A stretch of 64,000 nucleotides of DNA from CAVPCZ01 sp963702445 (GTDB lineage: Bacteria; Bacteroidota; Ignavibacteria; UBA10030; UBA6906), in contig CAVPCZ010000013.1 of the NCBI GenBank assembly GCA_963702445.1, positions 62,001 to 126,000 on the forward strand. Direction: 5' to 3'. A model generated the notes under the pieces. It saw nothing but the letters and a program-made list of their open reading frames with translations, was not told the origin of the DNA and did no database searches. The position numbers and the translations under genes were made by a program. Below, piece by piece: positions 57,677 to 64,000 of the stretch; position 1 is the first letter of the stretch, and every line of letters starts with the position of its first letter.

Positions 57677-58336
57677 ATGACCAAGCAGAGAATTCGCTGC
57701 CACCTGGAAATCCGCCTGGCAGGATCCTGCGACCCGCAGGGGAATCCTGATCACGCTCCCGCTGCTCATCGTCACACTCAGCACGCTTGCGCGGTTTCTT
57801 CAAGAGGTCGAACGGCGGCCGGGCGTTGTCGTGTCGGATCCGGTCCTGGCGCTCTTCACGCCCCATGACGTCACCTGGCTCACGTTTCTGCTGATTTATG
57901 CCGGTTTGCTTGGCGCGATTGCCATTCTGATGCGCGATCCCCGCCGTCTGCTCCTGGCAATTCACACATACATCATCATGGTGGTTTCTTCCGTATGTGT
58001 GCGATGTCCCTTCTTCCGCTCGAACCGCCGCAGGCCATGATTCCCCTGACCGACCCGTTTGTGGAGTTTTTCGGAACCGGAGTTCCACTGAACAAGGATC
58101 TCTTCTTCTCGGGGCACACATCCACCCTCTTTCTCCTCAGCCTGTCGATGCAATCGCGCCGCTGGCAAGGGATCTTTTTCTTCTGCACAGCGGCGGTCGC
58201 ATGTTGTGTCTTGATACAGCATGCGCACTACACCGTGGATGTCTTTGTTGCCCCGTTCGTTGCTTACGCTTCCTACCGCCTGTCACTCTCCTCAACAGCC
58301 GGCTCTTCTGATAGCGTGGGAACTGTAAGTATTTGA
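57677..58336 (+). CDS. PAP2-superfamily lipid enzyme, sphingomyelin-synthase-like (two frameshifts)
   Basis: A small membrane protein of about 220 residues with five or six helices. Recognised parts: SDPVLALFTPHDVTWLTFLLIYAGLLG, LLLAIHTYIIMV, SLLPLEPPQAMIPLTDPFVEFFG, DLFFSGHTSTLFLL and HAHYTVDVFVAPFVAY. SGHTS and HYTVD carry the His/His/Asp residues of the PAP2 C-terminal (sphingomyelin synthase) group. The start is read as MTKQ at 57677 with an extra base near 57690 leading into ATWKSAWQDPATRRGILI. Near 57985 one base seems missing before FRMCAMSLLPL. Expected activity: phospho-head-group transfer or lipid phosphatase at the membrane; the exact reaction is unknown. Confidence -1.
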
Positions 58337-58366
58337 AAGCCACGGTTTCCCGGCGGTTCTTTCCGT

Positions 58367-58696
58367 GTGTTCCGGGATATGCCGCCGGAACGCTTCGTTC
58401 TGCAGCCGGGGCAGGTGCCACTGTGCTGTCGGGCGGGGCGCGCTTCACTTGTCCTCACGCCAAAACTCCTCCGGCTCGAATGGTCGGCGGACAGCTCCTT
58501 CGAGGATCGGGCTTCGCCGGTGATGCTCAACCGGACGCTTCCTGCGCCGAAATTCTCCAGCGACCGAAAGGGTTCTGGCTGGCTGGAGGTGACGACGGAG
58601 GCGCTCCGGCTTCCGCCCTCGGCAGTGGTGAACGAAGAAGTCCGTTTGCGTGCGGGGCTGCATGCGGAAAGCGTGCTCGGGCTATTGAAGGAGTAG
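58367..58696 (+). CDS. Small hypothetical protein
   Basis: GTG 58367 or ATG 58379 opens 105-109 residues. Codons favour G or C in third positions, as in neighbouring genes, and the alternative frame here does not. The protein has RFVLQPGQVPLCCRAGRASLVLTPKLLRLEW near the start and WLEVTTEALRLPPSAVVNEEVRLRAGL near the end, suggesting a beta-rich domain. No signal peptide or membrane helix. I do not recognise a family. No clear ribosome binding site, so the start is open. Confidence -1.
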   Translation: MFRDMPPERFVLQPGQVPLCCRAGRASLVLTPKLLRLEWSADSSFEDRASPVMLNRTLPAPKFSSDRKGSGWLEVTTEALRLPPSAVVNEEVRLRAGLHAESVLGLLKE

Positions 58697-58779
58697 CGGC
58701 ATAATCAACATTCGGAATCACCCGGTAGATTGGTGGAGCCGAAATCGCACAATGATCTGCCAATTGAGGAGATATTTCG

Positions 58780-59520
58780 GTGGAATGGATTGCCCAACCT
58801 GAATCGTGGATAGCGCTGCTGACGTTGACGGCGCTGGAGATTGTCCTGGGTATTGACAACATCGTGTTCATTTCTATCCTTGCCGGCAAACTGCCGCACA
58901 AAGATCAGGCCCGGGCGCGCACGTGGGGGCTGGCGGCGGCCATGATCACGCGGATCGGACTCTTGCTTTCCATTGCCTGGGTCATGCGGCTGACGAATCC
59001 GCTTTTTGAACTGTTCGGGATAGCGTTTTCGGGAAGGGATCTTATCCTGGTGACGGGCGGCTTGTTCCTTATTGCGAAGAGTACGCACGAGATTCATGAC
59101 AAGCTGGAGGGTCCTGTCGAGTCGGGTGTGAGGAAGGCGGCGGCGACGTTTGTGGGAGTGATCATCCAGATCATGGTGCTGGACATCGTATTTTCACTCG
59201 ACTCTGTGATAACGGCGGTCGGGATGGCGAACCAGGTAGCGATCATGATTGCTGCGATTGTGATTGCGGTGATCGTGATGATGCTGTCAGCGGGTGCCGT
59301 GAGCGCTTTTGTGCACAAGCATCCGACGGTAAAGATGCTGGCGTTGAGTTTTCTCCTGTTGATCGGGGTGACGCTGGTCGCGGAGGGCTTTCAGCAGCAC
59401 ATAAGGAAAGGGTACATCTACTTTGCCATGGCGTTTTCGGTTTTTGTGGAGATGTTGAATCTGCGTATCCGGAAGACGACTATTGCCCCTCTGGAATTGA
59501 GGGATGTGCCGAGGAAGTGA
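58780..59520 (+). CDS. TerC-family integral membrane protein
   Basis: GTG 58780 has GAGGAGA at 58764-58770. 246 residues with about seven helices. LTLTALEIVLGIDNIVFISILAGKLP is the TerC signature with acidic residues inside the membrane (E and D), repeated in the second half as QIMVLDIVFSLDSVITAVGMA. RTWGLAAAMITRIGLLL and AEGFQQHIRKGYIYFAMAFSVFVEMLNL complete the family pattern. TerC/Alx relatives handle manganese or tellurite stress and metal loading of exported proteins. Intact. Confidence -1.
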   Translation: MEWIAQPESWIALLTLTALEIVLGIDNIVFISILAGKLPHKDQARARTWGLAAAMITRIGLLLSIAWVMRLTNPLFELFGIAFSGRDLILVTGGLFLIAKSTHEIHDKLEGPVESGVRKAAATFVGVIIQIMVLDIVFSLDSVITAVGMANQVAIMIAAIVIAVIVMMLSAGAVSAFVHKHPTVKMLALSFLLLIGVTLVAEGFQQHIRKGYIYFAMAFSVFVEMLNLRIRKTTIAPLELRDVPRK

Positions 59521-59573
59521 TCGCTGGTTGCGCGTCGTCCTTCGCCAGTGATGGGTTGTCGGAGTGTTTCCGG

Positions 59574-59602
59574 TTGATTATTTCGCTGAAATTATGTAAA
59601 AT
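59574..59602 (+). promoter_or_regulatory. tRNA-Thr promoter
   Basis: TTGATT (59574-59579), 17-base spacer, TAAAAT (59597-59602), 12 bases before the first tRNA base. Confidence -1.
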
Positions 59603-59613
59603 ACATAGTTAAT

Positions 59614-59686
59614 GCTGGCGTAGCTCAGCTGGTAGAGCAGCTGATTCGTAATCAGCAGGTCGACGGTTCAAATCCGCCCGCCAGCT
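59614..59686 (+). tRNA. tRNA-Thr (anticodon CGT)
   Basis: The acceptor GCTGGCG pairs with CGCCAGC (59679-59685), discriminator T. D arm GCTC-AGCTGGTAGA-GCAG. Anticodon stem GCTGA/TCAGC encloses the loop TTCGTAA, anticodon CGT, reading ACG threonine codons. T loop TTCAAAT. 73 bases, no encoded CCA. Its 3' half is the attachment site of the adjoining island. Confidence -1.
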
Positions 59687-59690
59687 CCCA
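59644..59690 (+). repeat. Left attachment repeat (47 bp, within tRNA-Thr 3' half)
   Basis: From the anticodon loop (ATTCGTAATCAGC...) through the tRNA end to TCCCA, identical over 47 bases to 62760-62806. This is the usual form of a tRNA-integrated element boundary. Confidence -1.
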
Positions 59691-59694
59691 CAAA

Positions 59695-59731
59695 GAAAAC
59701 ACGGCAAAACAGTCGTGTTTTCTGCGTTTTT
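59695..59731 (+). terminator. tRNA-Thr terminator
   Basis: GAAAACACG, 10-base loop, CGTGTTTTC, then TGCGTTTTT. Nine perfect base pairs and a T tract starting 8 bases after the tRNA. Confidence -1.
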
Positions 59732-59787
59732 GGGTGTGGGCCATCTCTCGCTGTTCTCAAAACTCTCCAAGAATCCCAGCAAAACCA

Positions 59788-59836
59788 CTGATTCGGTATT
59801 CTGCTGCTCGACGCATTCAAATTCACTCGCCGTCTG
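59788..59836 (+). repeat. Decayed third copy of the tRNA 3' half
   Basis: CTGATTCGGTATTCTGCTG... through ATTCAAATTCACTCGCCGTC aligns to the tRNA 3' half with about two thirds of positions equal and two single-base gaps. It is followed, like the copy at 62760, by a CCCCGAATC hairpin and the GTGTAGTA repeats, so it looks like an older attachment scar. Confidence -1.
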
Positions 59837-59842
59837 AAAAGT

Positions 59843-59867
59843 CCCCGAATCTGAAACAGATTTGGGG
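59843..59867 (+). terminator. Hairpin with T-rich tail in the left island arm
   Basis: CCCCGAATCTG-AAA-CAGATTTGGGG (one G.T pair) followed by TTTCTCTTTTTCT. The right arm has a degraded version at 62811-62835. Confidence -1.
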
Positions 59868-59911
59868 TTTCTCTTTTTCTCGAGGAGGGGTACTTGCCGG
59901 GTTTGGGTCTG

Positions 59912-59938
59912 AGTGTAGTAGAAGTGTAGTAAATTTCT
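59912..59938 (+). repeat. GTGTAGTA tandem repeat, left arm
   Basis: A-GTGTAGTA-GAA-GTGTAGTA-AATTTCT: two copies of GTGTAGTA with 11-base period. Similar pairs are at 62647-62673 and 62881-62907. They may be arm-type sites of a tyrosine recombinase; inference only. Confidence -1.
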
Positions 59939-59952
59939 GATTCACTCACGTG

Positions 59953-60339
59953 GAATGCGCAGTTCATCGACGATTACAGTCAATTCTGGTTGATCGAACG
60001 CCTTGGCCATCGATCGCCCTTGGAGTGCAGAGCTCAGATGCAACACACTCTGTCTGCAAAACACTCCGCAAAAAGTGCCTTGATTAATTGGAGCCTATAC
60101 AGTAACCTCCACCGTACTTTTTCAATGCGGGGGGAATCCGCAATGCGGCGTGATGCGCCGACTGCGCAAAGTAGATGCAAGCCCTCAAATCCGCCGGGAC
60201 ACGAGGCTAGCCAACTCCCGTCCACGACGCTACTATCCCGTACGCGACCACCCTCAACGTTCTCCGTCCAGCAAAACGCACCAACGGGCATGCGCCACCC
60301 ACGCGGTGATTGCAGGCGGTAGTTGGGGGATGGTCCATT
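59953..60339. other. Island segment without supported gene
   Basis: About 390 AT-mixed bases after the left arm. One frame gives a short piece ending LIERLGHRSPLECRAQ, faintly like the tail of an IS3-type transposase, but it is too short to name. Nothing else is supported. Confidence -1.
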
Positions 60340-60996
60340 TCAAATTGCCACAAGCAGCCCCAGGTCAAATTGAAGTGCACGTGATCTGGAGCCGTGCCAT
60401 TCGTGATACTTGAAGATCTCGGACATTCCGTGCGCATAGTGTCCTGATATTGCGAGAGTGAGGGAGGTGTTGAGGGTTAACTCTCCACCCACACCGAGAG
60501 CCACAATTATTTCAGTCTTCTGGTACATAGCGCCGACTTCGTTGGTGGTTGTTTCCAGACCTGGGCTCTCACTACGCGCTTCGGCTGATACCACAACTGC
60601 GACTATTGGACCGCACTCCACAAATCCTCTGAGGGAACCTTTCCCCATCCTCCACCGGACGTAGATGGGAATATTGATATAATCATTGGTGAAAGTGGTA
60701 TTACCCTTGAGAGAGAGCCCCCAAAACCTATTGTTGGCAACGAAGCTCATCTGCGTATAATTGACCTGCAACGCCAGCAATAATTGGCTCGTGAGTCCCA
60801 GATCCAGGACGACTCCGCCCAGGAAATGAGACTGCATTGGCCACGTTTCGCCGACACTGTTCTCGTCTGGCTCAAGAACTTTCGAAAGATTCAGGCCGGC
60901 ATGGGCACCAATTCTCACTTGCCCGAACGTGGAACAAGTACACAATACAAGTGCAGCCAGAAACACGAAACATAGTTTGGTCATGGTTTTATCCAT
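60340..60996 (-). CDS. Outer-membrane beta-barrel protein (PorT/OmpW-like size)
   Basis: 218 residues from ATG 60996 (or 206 from ATG 60984... MTKLCFVFLAALVLC). A signal peptide ends CSTFGQ. Then RIGAHAGLNLSKVLEPDE opens a small eight-stranded-type barrel common in Bacteroidota: SHFLGGVVLDLGLTSQLLLALQVNYTQMSF, TNDYINIPIYVRWRMGKG, LRGFVECGPIVAVVVSAEA, ending FDLGLLVAI. The YINIPIYVR segment is the typical landmark of this outer-membrane beta-barrel family. It is cargo of the tRNA-linked island and uses more A/T than the chromosome genes. Function unknown. Confidence -1.
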   Translation of the reverse strand: MDKTMTKLCFVFLAALVLCTCSTFGQVRIGAHAGLNLSKVLEPDENSVGETWPMQSHFLGGVVLDLGLTSQLLLALQVNYTQMSFVANNRFWGLSLKGNTTFTNDYINIPIYVRWRMGKGSLRGFVECGPIVAVVVSAEARSESPGLETTTNEVGAMYQKTEIIVALGVGGELTLNTSLTLAISGHYAHGMSEIFKYHEWHGSRSRALQFDLGLLVAI

Positions 60997-61923
60997 CCTC
61001 TTAATGTTGCCACCTTGCGCCCGCGTGGTTTATGTCTTATAAAAGAGTCCGTACAGATTGTGCGAAGCATGCCTGAAAAGATGCAGGGATGACAGGGCAG
61101 AGTTCACCATCATAAGTATTAGTTGGAACAAGGAGAACGATGAAGCCTGGTGGCAATTATCCGAAAGGCGTGTGCCTCAGCGAGTGCAACTGGACGAGTT
61201 CAACGCTGTAGCAAGGAGAAGAGGTGACCCCCTCATCAAAAGAAGATACCACAAATATCGTATTCGAAGCTAACTATGAATCTCGTCAATGTCAATTGAC
61301 AATCCCGATTCGCCAAGTCTCGCCCTTGACTTGAATGATTTCCCACATTCACCGAATTGCCCCTTCAGTGCTGCTGGCGGTCGGCTCCTCGATGCGCCTG
61401 CTCAATTTCTTCGATTATGGTACGCTCAAGCGCATGCACCTGTTGCCGAGTGTAGCGCATCCCGTAATTGACATTCTGCTCCATCCTCCCGGGACCTCAC
61501 TCGACAGGTGGTGGCGGCTGCGATAGCGCTCGGGCTGCACTGGCCTTCCCCTAGCTACACAATCTCGCGCCGGAGTTGAATTCTCGACTGGAAGTCTTGG
61601 GGACAGGACGATTTGAAAGATCTTATCCAGAAGAGAAGGAGATTTGTCATCTCCAGTTCACAGTTTTTTCACACGGATGGAAAATTGAAGAGGCACAGTT
61701 GTTGAGAGGCACAACTCTTGGTAGCAAAAAGCGGGGGCGCTCGCAATCGCTGGGGATGATGGCCGTTCCAACGGAAAGTCGGCGCCGGGGCATTGCCCTG
61801 CATGCAAAATTGACCCTGTCAGGACAACGCGGGTATCTCGATTCCGTGCTGGCGGCCTGACAAGGTAATGAATCTGACGGTCGCTGCAGCGCCCGCAGCC
61901 TATTGCCAAACCGTTAGGCGGTT
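60997..61923. other. Island segment of mostly non-coding appearance
   Basis: Over 900 bases between the barrel gene and higA. Short open frames exist on both strands but none has consistent codon bias or a recognisable motif, except a 39-codon frame at 61365-61484 listed separately. It could hold decayed genes. Confidence -1.
61365..61484 (-). CDS. Possible small protein of 39 residues
   Basis: On the minus strand GGGAGG directly precedes an ATG at 61484 that opens MEQNVNYGMRYTRQQVHALE and ends IEEIEQAHRGADRQQH. It would be a charged helical peptide. Supported only by the ribosome binding site and helical pattern; it may be chance or a decayed gene. Confidence -1.
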   Translation of the reverse strand: MEQNVNYGMRYTRQQVHALERTIIEEIEQAHRGADRQQH

Positions 61924-62196
61924 TCAGGCGGCGTGCATAAGTCGGGTGTGAGCTTTGTAGAGGTCGTAGGCGACTTGCAGATTCATCCAAAACTCCGACG
62001 AGGTCTTGAGAGTGCGACTCAGGAGAATGGCAGTTTCTGCTGTCACGTCCCGTTTGCCGTTGACGAGAGTGTTCACCCGCTGAATTGGTACCTTCATGCG
62101 CTTGGCCAGTTCAACCTGTGAGATTCCCATCGGCTGGAGAAACTCTGTCAGCAGAATGTCTCCGGGATGGGAGGGTTTACGCTTTTTGGGAATCAT
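61924..62196 (-). CDS. higA: HigA-family antitoxin
   Basis: 90 residues with the HigA helix-turn-helix: HPGDILLTEFLQPMGISQVELAKRMKVP, then RVNTLVNGKRDVTAETAILLSRTLKTSSEFWMNLQ in two conserved blocks, and YDLYKA at the end. HigA binds and neutralises HigB and represses the operon. It follows the toxin gene by 8 bases, the order typical of higBA and the reverse of most toxin-antitoxin operons. Complete. Confidence -1.
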   Translation of the reverse strand: MIPKKRKPSHPGDILLTEFLQPMGISQVELAKRMKVPIQRVNTLVNGKRDVTAETAILLSRTLKTSSEFWMNLQVAYDLYKAHTRLMHAA

Positions 62197-62204
62197 GAAC
62201 GTAC

Positions 62205-62498
62205 CTATGAGTGATAGTCTGTAATTTGAACCTGTTTCGCATTACCGTCAGTCCACTGAAAGATCAACCGAAACTGGTCATTGATTCTTATGCTATGGAA
62301 CATAGCGAAGTTACCTTTGAGTTTCTCCAAACGATTTCCTGGGGGAACCTTGAGGTCCCTCAAGTCATAGGCGGCGTTGAGCATATCGAGTTTTCGGCTG
62401 GCCACAGTCCATATAGCTTTGGGAATCCGTCGAGCCGCCTTCGTATCTTCTCCGTTGAAGACATCTTCCGTGGTTTGGTCGCCGAAGTCGAGGATCAT
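62205..62498 (-). CDS. higB: HigB-family toxin (RelE-like mRNA interferase)
   Basis: 97 residues: TKAARRIPKAIWTVASRKLDMLNAA, LRDLKVPPGNRLEKLKGN and FAMFHSIRINDQFRLIFQWTDGNAKQVQITDYH. These are the landmarks of HigB/plasmid maintenance killer proteins; the R of the INDQFRLIF strand and the terminal His belong to the active-site region. It cleaves mRNA at the ribosome when free. Start at 62498. With higA it probably keeps the island in the chromosome. Confidence -1.
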   Translation of the reverse strand: MILDFGDQTTEDVFNGEDTKAARRIPKAIWTVASRKLDMLNAAYDLRDLKVPPGNRLEKLKGNFAMFHSIRINDQFRLIFQWTDGNAKQVQITDYHS

Positions 62499-62759
62499 AG
62501 ACTAATATACTGGTTTAACGTTTACTGTGCAATAGTAAAATGATGCGAAAAATGTCGGTCACGTGCTACCGCGCGCATCTTCCATCGGAGGACTTCTTTC
62601 TCGGTGCGTTCGTTCACGCCTTGTCATTCCATTTCACTCGAGGATCAGTGTAGTATTTGTGTAGTAAATCTATGACACGTTATGGCAGTTTATGGTGATC
62701 TATGCAATCGGTTCTCAAGAAAATCCATCCATTTTGTCGGATTCCGCAATCCGCGCTTA
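62499..62759. other. higBA upstream region and right island edge
   Basis: No gene. The first 60 bases should contain the higBA promoter (minus strand). A GTGTAGTA pair lies at 62647-62673 (A-GTGTAGTA-TTT-GTGTAGTA-AATCTAT). Confidence -1.
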
Positions 62760-62806
62760 ATTCGTAATCAGCAGGTCGACGGTTCAAATCCGCCCGCCAG
62801 CTCCCA
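62760..62806 (+). repeat. Right attachment repeat (47 bp copy of tRNA-Thr 3' half)
   Basis: Identical to 59644-59690 over 47 bases but without the 5' half of a tRNA, so it is not a functional tRNA gene. It marks the far end of a 3.1-kb insertion at tRNA-Thr. Confidence -1.
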
Positions 62807-62922
62807 AAATCCCCGAATCCCAAACAGATTTGGGGAATTTGTCCTTTCCCGAGGAAGGATACTTGAGGAGTCTGAGTCTCAGTGTAGTAGAGGTGTGGTC
62901 GATTTCCGATTCATCTGTGCGG
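62807..62922 (+). repeat. Right arm, homologous to the left arm at 59837-59952
   Basis: AATCCCCGAATC..CAAACAGATTTGGGG, GAGGA.GG.TACTTG, GTCT.AGT and GTGTAGTA-GAG-GTGTGGTC-GATTTCCGATTC match the left arm in order and spacing. The two arms are roughly three quarters alike by eye. Confidence -1.
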
Positions 62923-63071
62923 ACTCAACGGGATCTGAAGGGAGCCCTCTGGTAAATTGAAGTCTCCCCCCGGTCATAGATCCAGAAGAAGAGTAGCGAT
63001 TTGGATTTGAATTCACTATTCTTCACTGGATAGGGATTTCAAAGTGGCACAGCCGCACGCAAAGGGGTTCA

Positions 63072-64000
63072 CATGAAGAAACTTGTCACACTTCTTATTC
63101 TCCTTACCGGAACCCTCTATGCCCAACACACCCGCTACGTCATTGTTGTTGTGATCGACGGCGTGCGGTATACCGAGAGTTTCGGCGATTCCACACATCA
63201 ATGGATTCCCAGGATCTGGACAAACCTGAGGCCGCAGGGGGTGATCTACACATCCTTCTCCAATGCCGGCCTCACCGAAACCAATCCGGGACATGCAAGT
63301 ATCGTGACCGGCGCGTGGCAGAACATAACGAATGATGGTCTCACACGTCCACACACGCCGACAGTGTTCGAGTATTCCAGGAAAAGCCTCGGGACGGGTG
63401 CGGAAAGGAACTTTGTTGTCCTGGGAAAAAAGAAACTGAATGTTCTCGCCTTCAGCGATCATCCGGAATATGGCCCCGCATTCGGGGCTACTGTTGCCAG
63501 CGCTCCTTCAGAGCTCATTGACCAGCTGGCGGCAGATACGTTGAAGCGGGTGCTCCGCACGAATCATCCGACTCTGGCGGTCCTGAACCTTCCAAACACC
63601 GACAGCGTGGCACACGGCGGCAGCTGGGATGGATACCTCTCTTCGGTGCGCAATGCGGACAGTCTCACGTACGAAATATGGAATGCGGTGCAAAACGATT
63701 CGCTCATGAAAGGGAAGACAACGATGTTTGTGACGAACGACCACGGACGCCACACAACATCGTTCACCGGCCACGGGGATGGGTGTGAGGGATGCAGGCA
63801 TCTTATGTTGCTTGCGATTGGTCCGGACACACCTGCCGGCGTTGTCGATTCGATGCCACGAACGCAGGTTGATATCGCACCCACCATCGGTGTACTTCTG
63901 GGTTTTGCGACACCGCTACTCCACAGGGAAGAATTCTCAGTTCGGCGATCAACACCTTCTCCTATCCCCAGGATGTCCTGCTTTCACAGCCCTATCGGGA
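63072..64000 (+). CDS. Secreted alkaline-phosphatase-superfamily enzyme, 3'-truncated (two frameshifts near the end)
   Basis: AAGGGG precedes ATG 63072. Signal peptide MKKLVTLLILLTGTLYAQ. VIVVVIDGVRYTESFGD has the first metal Asp; TETNPGHASIVTG carries the Thr/Ser-type nucleophile region (family form NPGHA); NLPNTDSVAHGGSWDGY (D and H) and MFVTNDHGRHTTSFTGHGDGC (DHG and GHG) complete the metal site of phosphodiesterase/sulfatase-like enzymes, then RTQVDIAPTIGVLLGF. Apparent extra bases near 63911-63917 and 63926-63932 break the last part; corrected, it reads ATPYSTGRILSSAINTFSYP and runs out of the window. Substrate unknown. Confidence -1.

Noticed and set aside
59953..60060. C-terminus of an IS3-type transposase (LIERLGHRSPLECRAQ)
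   Set aside because: The similarity covers about a dozen residues, with no upstream catalytic DDE part and no inverted repeats.
61658..61990. Open frame of 110 codons on the minus strand next to higA
   Set aside because: Overlaps higA, has no ribosome binding site or motif and shows no coding bias.
62760..62806. A second tRNA gene
   Set aside because: Only the 3' half is present; no acceptor 5' strand or D arm precedes it. It is an attachment duplicate.
1..64000. CRISPR arrays, prophage or complete insertion sequences
   Set aside because: No regularly spaced repeats, phage structural genes or transposase with inverted repeats were found by eye.

Overview
The window looks like a GC-rich chromosome fragment of a Gram-negative member of the FCB superphylum (Ignavibacteriota or a related Bacteroidota-type lineage). 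Three secreted proteins end in a type A sorting domain of the type IX secretion system with the NYPNPFN signature. TonB receptors with carboxypeptidase-regulatory-like domains, a FecI/FecR-type signalling set and TTG-N17-TAnnTT promoters agree with this. The assignment is an inference from protein style; no rRNA or marker gene is present.

Layout. 0-9.2 kb: a polysaccharide-use region (GH88/GH105-like hydrolase, tandem-repeat sorted surface protein, unknown secreted toroid-type enzyme, GH42-like enzyme) next to a coupled GHMP sugar kinase and sugar-phosphate nucleotidyltransferase. 9.2-12.8 kb: housekeeping (MntP, Amt, Yip1-type membrane protein, cobalamin adenosyltransferase). 12.8-27.5 kb: peptide and amino acid scavenging (M28, M16A/M16B pair, M1, M19 peptidases, APC permease, POT transporter) with SDR, ferritin and Gfo/Idh genes. 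27.6-32.5 kb: MFP-RND efflux pair and an alpha/beta hydrolase. 32.6-40 kb: sorted surface protein, FAD/Fe-S oxidoreductase, TonB receptor. 40-43 kb: two-component system followed by a small secreted protein behind a tandem repeat operator. 44.1-50.9 kb: TetR regulator with palindromic operators, then a TolC-MFP-RND pump. 51-57.5 kb: outer-membrane protein and an ECF sigma / FecR / STN-TonB receptor set. 57.7-59.5 kb: PAP2-type lipid enzyme, small hypothetical protein, TerC. 59.6-62.9 kb: tRNA-Thr(CGT) and a small AT-richer island bounded by an exact 47-bp duplication of the tRNA 3' half, carrying HigB/HigA. After it begins a secreted phosphatase-like enzyme that runs off the window.

The most pervasive oddity is about two dozen apparent single-base frameshifts breaking otherwise well conserved genes. 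Nearly all act as one extra base, and each can be explained by duplication of a base in a short run. They cluster at 13-39 kb and 57-64 kb. Sequencing or assembly error is the simplest explanation, so I annotate these as single genes spanning the breaks rather than as pseudogenes.

All functions are read from motifs and family resemblance by eye; no search was run.
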